The notes beneath the pieces were generated by a model. It made no database searches, had not been told where the DNA came from, and saw only the letters and a list, made by a program, of their open reading frames with translations. 7,213 nucleotides of DNA from an uncultured Eubacterium sp. (GTDB lineage: Bacteria > Bacillota_A > Clostridia > Lachnospirales > Lachnospiraceae): the NCBI GenBank assembly GCA_948759685.1, contig CAQBGY010000105.1, positions 2,412 to 9,624 on the forward strand, given 5' to 3'. Positions within the stretch are counted from its first letter, which is position 1, and each line of letters starts with the position of its first letter. Positions 1 through 6,319 of the stretch are shown piece after piece. Position numbers and translations under genes: made by a program.

Positions 1-216
1 GGCTGAACCCACGATTGGCATTGGCATAAATGAAAGACTGATAGGTCTTTCGTCATATCTCTCTATCATCTCTTCACTATACCCTCCATCCTTTGCCACA
101 TGACTTAACAATTCCTTATGATATAAAGGTATGTTATAGTGCTCTGCCAGTTTTTGTGCAATAATATGACCTCCGCTGCCAAACTCTCTTCCGATTGCAA
201 TAATTACCTGTTTCAT
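1..216 (-). CDS. Cytidylate kinase-like family protein, N-terminal 72 residues (cut by window edge)
   Basis: Seen: an open frame starts at the ATG complementary to 214-216 and runs off the low-coordinate edge, giving 72 residues. A perfect AGGAGG (complement of 225-230) sits 8 nt upstream of the ATG and fixes the start. The N-terminus reads MKQVIIAIGREFGSGG (residues 1-16), followed by an amphipathic helix (QKLAEHYNIP) and LYHKELLSHVA. Known: the block I-x-I-G-R-E-F-G-S-G-G, then a helix, then 'IPxYxKEL', is the signature start of the cytidylate-kinase-like P-loop family common in Clostridia. These are about 200 residues long, and the glycine-rich loop lacks the usual Lys of a Walker A motif. 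Inference: a cytoplasmic nucleotide-binding protein, probably a nucleoside-monophosphate-kinase relative; the true substrate is not established by the family name. It has its own plausible promoter at 293-321, so it need not belong to the transporter operon. I am confident of the family and not of the activity. Confidence 0.85.
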   Translation of the reverse strand, partial: MKQVIIAIGREFGSGGHIIAQKLAEHYNIPLYHKELLSHVAKDGGYSEEMIERYDERPISLSFMPMPIVGSA

Positions 217-242
217 TGTCACACCCTCCTACTCATTATATT

Positions 243-254
243 CTGAATATTCAG
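243..254. repeat. 12-bp perfect palindrome in the leader of the kinase-like gene
   Basis: The plus strand reads CTGAATATTCAG, which equals its own reverse complement, with no further pairing on either side. It sits between the candidate promoter (293-321) and the ribosome site (225-230), a position suited to a roadblock operator. No regulator is identified and a palindrome of this size can occur by chance in AT-rich DNA, so any function is speculative. Confidence 0.3.
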
Positions 255-292
255 CATTTATTTCTAATCCGTACCTACTATTCTTATATAAA

Positions 293-321
293 ATTATATC
301 ATAAAATCACATAAACATAAA
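293..321 (-). promoter_or_regulatory. Candidate extended -10 promoter for the cytidylate kinase-like gene
   Basis: On the minus strand a perfect TATAAT (complement of 293-298) is preceded by TGA, giving the extended -10 motif TGnTATAAT. A weak -35, TTTATG (complement of 316-321, matching TTGACA at three positions), lies exactly 17 nt upstream. Transcription would start near 286, leaving a leader of about 70 nt before the ATG at 216. The promoter lies wholly between the transporter stop codon and the kinase-like gene. I saw no convincing hairpin-plus-T-tract terminator for the transporter operon in the 112-nt gap, so read-through remains possible. Confidence 0.5.
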
Positions 322-328
322 CCGGAAT

Positions 329-2392
329 TTATCTTAGGAACCGGACACTGCCCTTAACGATTAACTTGTCAAAAACAATAAACATTGCCGGCAGAATACA
401 TATTACGCATAACATACTGACAACTGCTCCTCTTGCCATAAGGAGACACAAGGAACTAATCATATCAATACTGGAATAAACACCAACTCCAAAAGTCGCT
501 CCAAAGAATGTACAGGCACTTACAATAACAGATTTTATTGTAGCTGTCAGTGCATCTTTTGCTGCCAGCTTTCTATCCTTGCCCATTCTGCGTTCTACTT
601 TATATCTGTTCGTCATCAATATTGCATAATCTACTGTTGCGCCGAGCTGTATTGTACCAATAACAATAGAAGCAATAAATGGCAACACTGCTCCTGTATA
701 ATAAGGAATTCCCATATTTATGAAAATAGCAAATTCAATGACAAAAACCAATATTACCGGTAATGTAATCGATTTAAATACCAGTGCAATAATTAAAAAT
801 ATCAGGAATATGGATACAAAACTTACTGTGGCAAAATCTTTGTTTGTAATCTTAATCAAGTCTCTGGTGCATGCCGCCTCACCTACCAGCATGCCACTTT
901 TATCATATTTCTTTATTATCTTTTCCACTTCATTACACTGGGTGTTTGCTTCGTCCGAGCCGGTTTTATACTCTGACATAAATACCATCATCTCATGTTT
1001 ATCACTTTTTAATTCACTCGTTAGTTTCTCAGGAATAAAAGAATCCGGCACAGAGCCATCCAGAAAACTTTCCATTCCAAGTGCTGTCTGGACTCCGTCT
1101 ACTTTCTTCACTTTATCCAAAAGATTCTTTATATCTTTCTTTGGTGTTTCGGTGCTTAACAGAATAATATTTGCTGACCCTAATTCATAATCCTTGGATA
1201 ATCTATTTTGTGCCGAAACGCTCTCTAAACTGTCAGGCAGACTTAAAGACAAATCATAATAAACCTTTGCATTCCGTTCTCCATATATGGCAGGAATTAA
1301 TAATAGTACAAATAAAACAACAAATACCTTATAGTGCTTTGTAATAAATCCGGGTATTCTCTTAAAATCAGGCAGTAACTGTCTGTGTTTTGTTTTCTGT
1401 ATTGCCTTATCAAACACCAAAATCATAGACGGTAATATCGTTACACACGCAATGACTCCTAAAACAACTCCCTTTGCCATTACTACACCAAGATCCAGTC
1501 CCAGCGTAAAACTCATAAAACAGAGTGCAATAAATCCTGCCACCGTTGTTATAGAACTTCCTACTACGGATGAAATCGTTGCTGTGATAGCATTAGACAT
1601 CGCTTTTTTATTATTACCACCATTTATTTCTAACTGTTCCTCATAACTATGCCACAAAAATATGGAATAATCCATCGTGACACCCAGCTGTAAAACTGCT
1701 GCCAGTGCTTTTGTAATATAAGAAATTTCTCCTACAATAAAGTTACTTCCCAAGTTATAGACAATCGCCATTCCAATGCTTAGCAGGAAAAATATTGGAA
1801 TCATAAAAGAATCCATTAGAAGTGATAAAATAATCACTGACAACAATACCGCAATACATACATAAATCGGAGTCTCGTGTTCTGATAAATCTTTTGTATC
1901 TGTTACAATTGCAGAAATTCCACTAATCATACACTGATGCTTTGTCACTGAACGGATTTCTTTGATGGCTTTCATTGTACCGTCACCGGAACTTGTATCA
2001 TCAAATATTACCATCATTATGGTAGAGGTTCCCTTATTAAAAGCATCATACACGTTATCCGGAAGCATTGTTTTTGGTATCCCGGAATCTGCGAAGCTGT
2101 CATACCACAACACTTTACTGACATGGTCCACCTTTTTCATCTTTTCAATCAGTTTCGATACATTGTTATCATCCATCTTGTCTACCATAACAATGCCAAA
2201 TGCCCCTGCATGAAACTCATCCATCAGAATATCCTGACCTTCCATCGTATCTATACCATCCGGAAGATAATATAACAAATCATAATTTACTCTTGTATTG
2301 AAATAACCGATGGCAGCCGGAATCAGCAGTAAAATGCTGACAATCAGAATCACATGTCTGGCTTTTACAATACGCTCTCCTAACTTTTTCAT
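329..2392 (-). CDS. RND superfamily transporter, MMPL type (687 residues)
   Basis: Seen: a duplicated architecture. Each half has one membrane segment (about residues 13-31 and 354-370), a soluble outside loop of about 140-150 residues, then a cluster of five membrane segments (about 174-327 and 519-675). The halves are visibly related: NYDLLYYLPDG (36-46) matches YYDLSLSLPDS (378-388), and SFADSGIPKTMLPD (99-112) matches SFLDGSVPDSFIPE (442-455). Each half keeps an Asp-Tyr pair in its fourth membrane segment, within LGVTMDYSIFL (D241-Y242) and LGATVDYAILM (D588-Y589). Known: these DY pairs are the proton-relay residues of MmpL-type RND proteins. Inference: an intact proton-motive-force-driven exporter or lipid/envelope transporter in the cytoplasmic membrane; the substrate cannot be read. 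It is shorter than MmpL3 because it lacks the long C-terminal tail. The start at 2392 is supported by AAGGAG 10 nt upstream, overlapping the lipoprotein stop codon, which implies co-expression and probably translational coupling. Confidence 0.92.
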   Translation of the reverse strand: MKKLGERIVKARHVILIVSILLLIPAAIGYFNTRVNYDLLYYLPDGIDTMEGQDILMDEFHAGAFGIVMVDKMDDNNVSKLIEKMKKVDHVSKVLWYDSFADSGIPKTMLPDNVYDAFNKGTSTIMMVIFDDTSSGDGTMKAIKEIRSVTKHQCMISGISAIVTDTKDLSEHETPIYVCIAVLLSVIILSLLMDSFMIPIFFLLSIGMAIVYNLGSNFIVGEISYITKALAAVLQLGVTMDYSIFLWHSYEEQLEINGGNNKKAMSNAITATISSVVGSSITTVAGFIALCFMSFTLGLDLGVVMAKGVVLGVIACVTILPSMILVFDKAIQKTKHRQLLPDFKRIPGFITKHYKVFVVLFVLLLIPAIYGERNAKVYYDLSLSLPDSLESVSAQNRLSKDYELGSANIILLSTETPKKDIKNLLDKVKKVDGVQTALGMESFLDGSVPDSFIPEKLTSELKSDKHEMMVFMSEYKTGSDEANTQCNEVEKIIKKYDKSGMLVGEAACTRDLIKITNKDFATVSFVSIFLIFLIIALVFKSITLPVILVFVIEFAIFINMGIPYYTGAVLPFIASIVIGTIQLGATVDYAILMTNRYKVERRMGKDRKLAAKDALTATIKSVIVSACTFFGATFGVGVYSSIDMISSLCLLMARGAVVSMLCVICILPAMFIVFDKLIVKGSVRFLR

Positions 2393-2402
2393 ATGCTACC
2401 AA

Positions 2403-2408
2403 CTCCTT
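2403..2408 (-). promoter_or_regulatory. Ribosome binding site of the transporter overlapping the lipoprotein stop codon
   Basis: AAGGAG on the minus strand (complement of 2403-2408) shares its first base with the TAA stop of the lipoprotein gene (complement of 2408-2410). It lies 10 nt before the transporter ATG. A ribosome ending on the lipoprotein would sit on this site, which favours coupled synthesis of the two proteins. Confidence 0.7.
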
Positions 2409-4696
2409 TACTTGTCTGCCTTAATTTCTGCTGTTTTAAAAACAAACTTTACACTGCCTGTCATATTTTTATTCATTCCGGAAAATGATTGATATGATTT
2501 TCCGTTATTTAAAATCTCTTCTACCGCATCAATAATTTCCTTTGTATCATTACCGAAAATATCTGTAATCTTGCTGATACCATCTTTATTCAGCTTTATC
2601 ACACCATTTTTTAGTGTCTTTGTTCCATCAAATAAAGTTACAATACCAGAATCAAGAGTTCCTGTTCCCTTAGCCAAAGTCTTTGCACCTTTACTGATTT
2701 TTCCTGCTCCCGAATCTACTGTTTGAATACCGGCTTTTACCTGAGGACTTGCTTTACCAAGTTTCTTGTTCATTTCACCCGTTCCGTCCGTTAAAGATTT
2801 CATTCCGTCATTTAATGTATCTGCCCCCGACTTTAATTTTCCAGTACCATCTGACAATGATTTTGCTCCACCGAATAGTGTTTTGGTTCCCTCTGCCATC
2901 TGTCCTGTACCAGCTGCCAATGTTCCTGCACCAGTATTTAATGTCTTTATTCCTGCATAAAGCGTTCCAATACCAGTATTCAGACTTGCAGTTCCATTTT
3001 CCAAAGCTGCCATTCCCTCTAACAGTGCTTTCATTTCTGCTGCTTTACCTGCAATCTGTGTCTCAAACGTAGATTTTACAGTCTCCAATGTCTGAACACT
3101 ATAATATGCCTGCACCAACTGATAATACGCTTTTGTATTTAACCCCTTTGTCTGAAGAACAGCACTCAGTTCCATTCCACCTGTAACTGCTGTATTGATT
3201 CCCTCTACCGTCTGATTCAGTGCTTCCTTACTTGATATAGCACCACCAGTGGCACTTCCGACCTGTTTGATAACTCCATCAATCTGTGCCTGTATGGAAT
3301 CCGGAGTTCCCTGCAACGTTCCTGCCAGTTCTTTTACTCCGGCATTTGCTTCTTTTGCTCCCTGTGCCAATGCCTTTGCACCGTTGTTAAGTCCCTGGCT
3401 TTTCACATTTCCATGACTATCCTTTACATCTTCAAACGCTGCCTGTGCAGTTTTTAATCCTGTCGATAAAGAACCCGCACCTTCATTTACCTTCGCTGCT
3501 GCGCTGTTTAACTCTTTTGCTCCACTGTTTAAACTTTTTGCTCCACCATCCAGCTGTTTGGCTGCTGTTTTTACACTCTGTGTACCTTTATATAACTTTT
3601 TTGCACCTTTATCTGCTGTCCGTACACCACTTAACAATGCTTTGTTAAATGTTTCATAACTGCCTAATAATTTCGTCGTTCCCAAATATAAATCTGCTGT
3701 ATATTTTGCAATATCTTTTGCACCATCATTAATCTTGAGAGAGCCATTTTTTAATTCTCCTGCACCTTCCTGAATGTCCCCTGCGCCCTTTTCTAATTGG
3801 TCCGTTCCATCTGTCAACTCAGCCATCTTATCTTCTATATCTGAAAAATCTAACGCATCTTCTAAATTCATATCACCGATTTCTGATGTTGCAATTGTAA
3901 GTGCCATATTCATTTCAAAATCTTTAACATCGGCTGTAATTGTAAAAGATTCCGGAATATCAATATCCTTCATTAATTCTTCTGCTTTGCCCGCTTTTGC
4001 AATCAGATGATCTTTAAATCCCGGAGCCCCATATCCTATAACAATCGATGAATCATCATAATCAATCACTTTTCCATTTTCTACTTTTACATTTGTAAAA
4101 TTATCACCAAGAACGATTCCTGTTAGTGCTATAAACGGAACAAACTCTCCCTCATCAGCTGAATTATTGATATAATCATAGACAATTTTTACTGTCCCGC
4201 TTTTTCCTGCCATCTGCTCCGGTGCTGTCTTTTCTCCATCAATATAATAACTTACGTCGAACTTAACAGGAGTTTCTTTCGATGTTGTTCCCTGATAAGA
4301 AATATCCTCTCCTTTATTTTCCCAGATTAATTTTCCATTATCAGAAGTAAACTTTTCATCACCCTTTAAATTTTTTATATTATCAAGATCTGAAACATCA
4401 CTAATATTATTTTTATCTGAAACTTTTAACACATTGCTGACCGTTGTCTTTGCAACTGTTCCGTCTGCATTCATCTCAACAAATACTGTTTCTTTCTTTT
4501 CTGTATCTGCACCATCTCCAATTTTACTGTTCAGCAGTGCTTCCACCCTGTTTACACTGACTGTCGCCTCTACTGTTGCTTCCTTTTTATCGGAGTTCTT
4601 TTTCTCTGTATCAGAACTTCCGCAACCAGCCAGACACCATGCTGACATTGTCATTACTAAAACTAAACTGATTCCCTTATGAACATATTTCTTCAT
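2408..4696 (-). CDS. Leu-x-x-Gly heptad-repeat lipoprotein, YhgE/EsaA-like extracellular partner of the MMPL transporter (762 residues)
   Basis: Seen: a short basic start (MKKYVHK), a hydrophobic stretch (10-21) and a lipobox L22-A-G-C25, so residue 25 should be lipidated after signal peptidase II cleavage. A Lys/Asp/Ser-rich linker (26-40) follows. A mixed beta-type domain (about 45-275) contains GDEKF, SYYIDGEK and AGKSGTVKIVYDY. From about 293 to 706 the chain is mostly x-x-x-Leu-x-x-Gly heptads, interrupted by a helical, Tyr-rich segment (about 515-560). The tail ends GSVKFVFKTAEIKADK with no membrane segment. Known: this heptad type is typical of YhgE/Pip and EsaA/YueB proteins, which are membrane proteins, and similar heptad proteins occur beside MMPL genes in Clostridia (recall, not searched). 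Inference: a lipid-anchored, elongated extracytoplasmic rod that works with the transporter starting 15 nt downstream. The start at 4696 follows AAGGAGAG with 9-nt spacing. No enzyme motif is visible. Confidence 0.88.
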   Translation of the reverse strand: MKKYVHKGISLVLVMTMSAWCLAGCGSSDTEKKNSDKKEATVEATVSVNRVEALLNSKIGDGADTEKKETVFVEMNADGTVAKTTVSNVLKVSDKNNISDVSDLDNIKNLKGDEKFTSDNGKLIWENKGEDISYQGTTSKETPVKFDVSYYIDGEKTAPEQMAGKSGTVKIVYDYINNSADEGEFVPFIALTGIVLGDNFTNVKVENGKVIDYDDSSIVIGYGAPGFKDHLIAKAGKAEELMKDIDIPESFTITADVKDFEMNMALTIATSEIGDMNLEDALDFSDIEDKMAELTDGTDQLEKGAGDIQEGAGELKNGSLKINDGAKDIAKYTADLYLGTTKLLGSYETFNKALLSGVRTADKGAKKLYKGTQSVKTAAKQLDGGAKSLNSGAKELNSAAAKVNEGAGSLSTGLKTAQAAFEDVKDSHGNVKSQGLNNGAKALAQGAKEANAGVKELAGTLQGTPDSIQAQIDGVIKQVGSATGGAISSKEALNQTVEGINTAVTGGMELSAVLQTKGLNTKAYYQLVQAYYSVQTLETVKSTFETQIAGKAAEMKALLEGMAALENGTASLNTGIGTLYAGIKTLNTGAGTLAAGTGQMAEGTKTLFGGAKSLSDGTGKLKSGADTLNDGMKSLTDGTGEMNKKLGKASPQVKAGIQTVDSGAGKISKGAKTLAKGTGTLDSGIVTLFDGTKTLKNGVIKLNKDGISKITDIFGNDTKEIIDAVEEILNNGKSYQSFSGMNKNMTGSVKFVFKTAEIKADK
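2603..2974 (-). repeat. C-terminal Leu-x-x-Gly heptad arrays of the lipoprotein (about residues 575-698)
   Basis: Glycines fall exactly every seven residues at 575, 582, 589, 596, 603, 610, 617, 624, 631 and 638. After a break around KASPQ (648-652) they resume every seven residues at 656, 663, 670, 677, 684, 691 and 698. The 18-residue step across the break changes the heptad register. Most units have Leu (or Met, Ile, Val) three residues before the Gly. At DNA level these are diverged 21-nt units with varied synonymous codons. Confidence 0.85.
3338..3808 (-). repeat. N-terminal Leu-x-x-Gly heptad arrays of the lipoprotein (about residues 297-453)
   Basis: Glycines are spaced by exactly seven at residues 297, 304, 311, 318 and 325. 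A second run at 357, 364, 371, 385, 392, 406 and 413 has Ala replacing Gly at 378 and 399. A third short run lies at 439, 446 and 453. The runs are separated by helix-breaking or aromatic stretches. This array and the C-terminal array flank the Tyr-rich helical segment, a layout that would suit two arms of one long hairpin. Confidence 0.75.
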
Positions 4697-4752
4697 AACA
4701 AAATACTCTCCTTTTATTTTTTTCTACAGTACAGTATACATTCGTAAATAAA

Positions 4753-4821
4753 AAAAGCATTATACATTTTCATACAAGGGCATGTTTTTTATACGCTTGT
4801 ATGAAATTGTATAACGTTTTT
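4753..4821. promoter_or_regulatory. Long inverted repeat upstream of the lipoprotein gene: candidate TetR operator, alternatively a terminator
   Basis: Seen: the arm at 4758-4778 pairs with the arm at 4796-4816 over 21 bp with two mismatches (4759/4815 and 4767/4807). Pairing extends outward through A/T bases to 4753 and 4821 after one more mismatch. The spacer is 17 bp. Each arm contains two copies of the octamer T(C/T)ATACA(A/T) exactly 10 bp apart. Read on the minus strand, the second arm is followed by C then seven T, so the same element could form a long, AT-rich intrinsic terminator for the tetR unit. Inference: the placement between a TetR gene and its likely target, and the helical phasing of the motif, favour an operator; both roles may coexist. 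Confidence 0.6.
4759..4788 (-). promoter_or_regulatory. Weak candidate promoter for the lipoprotein-transporter operon
   Basis: A perfect TATAAT lies on the minus strand (complement of 4759-4764), inside one arm of the inverted repeat. The only -35-like sequence at acceptable spacing is AAAACA (complement of 4783-4788, 18 nt away), which matches TTGACA at three positions. Transcription from here would start near 4752 and leave a leader of about 55 nt. A protein on the inverted repeat would cover this -10. The poor -35 keeps confidence low, and an activator-dependent promoter is possible. Confidence 0.3.
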
Positions 4822-4838
4822 CTATTTTGTATGACATT

Positions 4839-4872
4839 TATATGTTTTTTCTATTTGTACAAAAAACATATA
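4839..4872. repeat. 12-bp perfect inverted repeat just downstream of the tetR gene
   Basis: TATATGTTTTTT (4839-4850) and AAAAAACATATA (4861-4872) are perfect reverse complements around a 10-bp centre. The stem has only one G-C pair, and no T-tract follows it on the minus strand, so it is a poor intrinsic terminator. It begins 40 nt after the tetR stop codon and adjoins the outermost copy of the octamer motif at 4827-4834, so it may belong to the same regulatory region. Confidence 0.45.
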
Positions 4873-4912
4873 TTTCCAGTAAGAGTATTCTTTTTAAACA
4901 CCTGACTATTTT

Positions 4913-5491
4913 TTACTTTTGTCCTTCTTTCTTGCGATACATATAGATTTCATATCCCAGTTCTTCTGTTCTGAGAATAATATGCTGAAGTAATACTGCT
5001 AATTCATCTTCTTTTTCTTTCATGCCTTTTAATGCCCAGTCAACAATCACACCTGTCAATCCATATGCAAAAAATCTTGCATAGATGTCCTGTTCTTTCT
5101 CACTCAAACGGCTGTACAAATCCAAATCAATAATCGCTTTTTTGAATAATTCAGCAAATATCCTGTTACTATACTCAGCAAAAAAGTTATTGGAAGATTT
5201 AATTGTATTCATAAAAAATGATTTCTGCTGTTTCATATATTTAAACAACTCTACTAATTTTTCAACCCAGTTTTCAAACGTTAAATCCTCGGTCAGCGGA
5301 ATAAATAAATCTTGATTATAAATCCAGCTCAGCAACTCATATTTATCATTAAAATGATAATAGAACGTCTGTCTGTTCACACCGCAACGGTCTGTTATAT
5401 CTGCAACAGTAATTTTATCTAATATTTTTACAGCACCTAATTCTTTTAAACTCTGTGCCAACGCTTTTTTGGTTATATTGGAATTTGCCAT
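4913..5491 (-). CDS. TetR/AcrR family transcriptional regulator (192 residues)
   Basis: Seen: an N-terminal helix-turn-helix in residues 10-48, with ITVADITDRCGVNRQTFYYHF (27-47) and then DKYELL. This is the standard TetR DNA-binding signature. The C-terminal helical domain (about 65-180) contains FFAYGLTGVIVDWALKGM (140-157), typical of the TetR_C_8/DhaS-like subgroup. Length is normal for the family. The start at 5491 follows AGGAGG (complement of 5497-5502) with 5-nt spacing, and the gene begins 12 nt after the HAD stop. Inference: a cytoplasmic, probably ligand-responsive regulator of the lipoprotein-transporter pair downstream, acting on the repeats at 4734-4834. Unlike most TetR genes beside efflux pumps, it is co-directional with its presumed target. 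It has no operator-sized gap upstream, so classical autoregulation from a divergent promoter is not available. The ligand is unknown. Confidence 0.9.
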   Translation of the reverse strand: MANSNITKKALAQSLKELGAVKILDKITVADITDRCGVNRQTFYYHFNDKYELLSWIYNQDLFIPLTEDLTFENWVEKLVELFKYMKQQKSFFMNTIKSSNNFFAEYSNRIFAELFKKAIIDLDLYSRLSEKEQDIYARFFAYGLTGVIVDWALKGMKEKEDELAVLLQHIILRTEELGYEIYMYRKKEGQK

Positions 5492-5503
5492 AATATCCTC
5501 CTG

Positions 5504-6307
5504 TTATAATATGTATTTTTCAATGACTTTGGCGATACCATCTTCATTATTGGATGTTGTTATATAATCCGCTTCTTTTTTCACCGCATCTACTGCGTTT
5601 TCCATCGCAACACCAACCCCTGCATACTGAATCATGGACAAATCGTTAAACCCGTCACCGCAGGCGATAATATTTTCTCTGGAAATCCCCAATTGGGATG
5701 TTAAAACCTTGATTGATGCCGCTTTATCAATCCCTTTCGGAACTACTTCTATAAAATAATCACAGGAACGATAAATACCGAGTTCCCGTCCAAACTTTTC
5801 TGATAATATTTTCTCATGATATTCTGAGAGTTCCGGTTCAACGGTAAAAAGACATTTGTTTGGATTATAGTTTACATATTTTACGACGTCTGTCATATAT
5901 GCCGGAATTTTATTGATAAACATAGCTTCCATTGCAATATATTTATCCATTCTCGTAGCTACTAAAGCATGATTTGCATCATAAGTTATCAATCCTAAAT
6001 TATTCTGTCTGGCATATCTAAGTAATTCCGGAATATATTTTCTATCCATTACATTTTCAAAAACTGTTTCCTTCGTTTTCCAGTTAATAATCTTACCACC
6101 ATTAAAAGACAATATGTATCCACCGTATTTCTCCAATTCCAGTTCTTTTGCTACAGGTACCATTCCCGGTGTAGGGCGTCCTGATGCCAGAGCCACAATA
6201 TGTCCCTGTTTCTGAATTTCCATCAAAGCATCTTTTGTCTTTGGTGTTATCTTCTTTTCATCATTGGTAAGTGTTCCATCTAAGTCTAAAAAAATTATTT
6301 TCTGCAT
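5504..6307 (-). CDS. Cof-type HAD-IIB family phosphatase (267 residues)
   Basis: Seen: all four HAD motifs are intact. Motif I is DLDGT (nucleophile D8, acid/base D10). Motif II is SGRP (S42-P45). Motif III is a Lys in PKGIDK (K191 likely). Motif IV is GDGFND (D218 and D222, Mg2+ binding). The region between motifs II and III (about 85-185) is the C2B cap that defines subclass IIB. Known: Cof/YidA-type enzymes are cytoplasmic Mg2+-dependent phosphatases acting on sugar phosphates, nucleotide phosphates or flavin/PLP phosphates; sequence alone does not give the substrate. The length is typical. The start at 6307 follows AAGGA with 7-nt spacing, and that ribosome site abuts the TAA of the GtrA gene, while its own TAA lies next to the ribosome site of tetR. 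It therefore sits in a tight GtrA-HAD-TetR unit. There is no sign of damage or foreign composition. Confidence 0.93.
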   Translation of the reverse strand: MQKIIFLDLDGTLTNDEKKITPKTKDALMEIQKQGHIVALASGRPTPGMVPVAKELELEKYGGYILSFNGGKIINWKTKETVFENVMDRKYIPELLRYARQNNLGLITYDANHALVATRMDKYIAMEAMFINKIPAYMTDVVKYVNYNPNKCLFTVEPELSEYHEKILSEKFGRELGIYRSCDYFIEVVPKGIDKAASIKVLTSQLGISRENIIACGDGFNDLSMIQYAGVGVAMENAVDAVKKEADYITTSNNEDGIAKVIEKYIL

Positions 6308-6319
6308 CTGTATTTCCTT

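Noticed and set aside
235..240. Second TATAAT (minus strand) close to the kinase-like gene
   Set aside because: It lies only 4 nt before the AGGAGG, so transcription would begin inside the ribosome site, and no -35 is present.
320..345. Repeated AACCGGA (320-326 and 339-345) as a terminator for the transporter operon
   Set aside because: It is a 7-bp direct repeat; only CCGG could pair with CCGG, giving a 4-bp stem, and no T-tract follows.
720..1190. Plus-strand open frame of 156 codons opposite the transporter gene
   Set aside because: It is antisense to a conserved RND transporter. It lacks a Shine-Dalgarno sequence, and the product resembles no family.
2749..3072. Plus-strand open frames of 107 and 64 codons opposite the lipoprotein gene
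   Set aside because: They lie antisense to the Gly/Leu heptad repeats, whose codon bias leaves the opposite frames free of stops. They have no ribosome site, and the products are low-complexity Phe/Leu/Pro/Ser strings.
2408..4696. Methyl-accepting chemotaxis or phage tail-fibre protein as identity of the heptad protein
   Set aside because: There is no HAMP or signalling hairpin motif and no phage context. The lipobox and the adjacent MMPL gene fit the YhgE/EsaA-like heptad group better.
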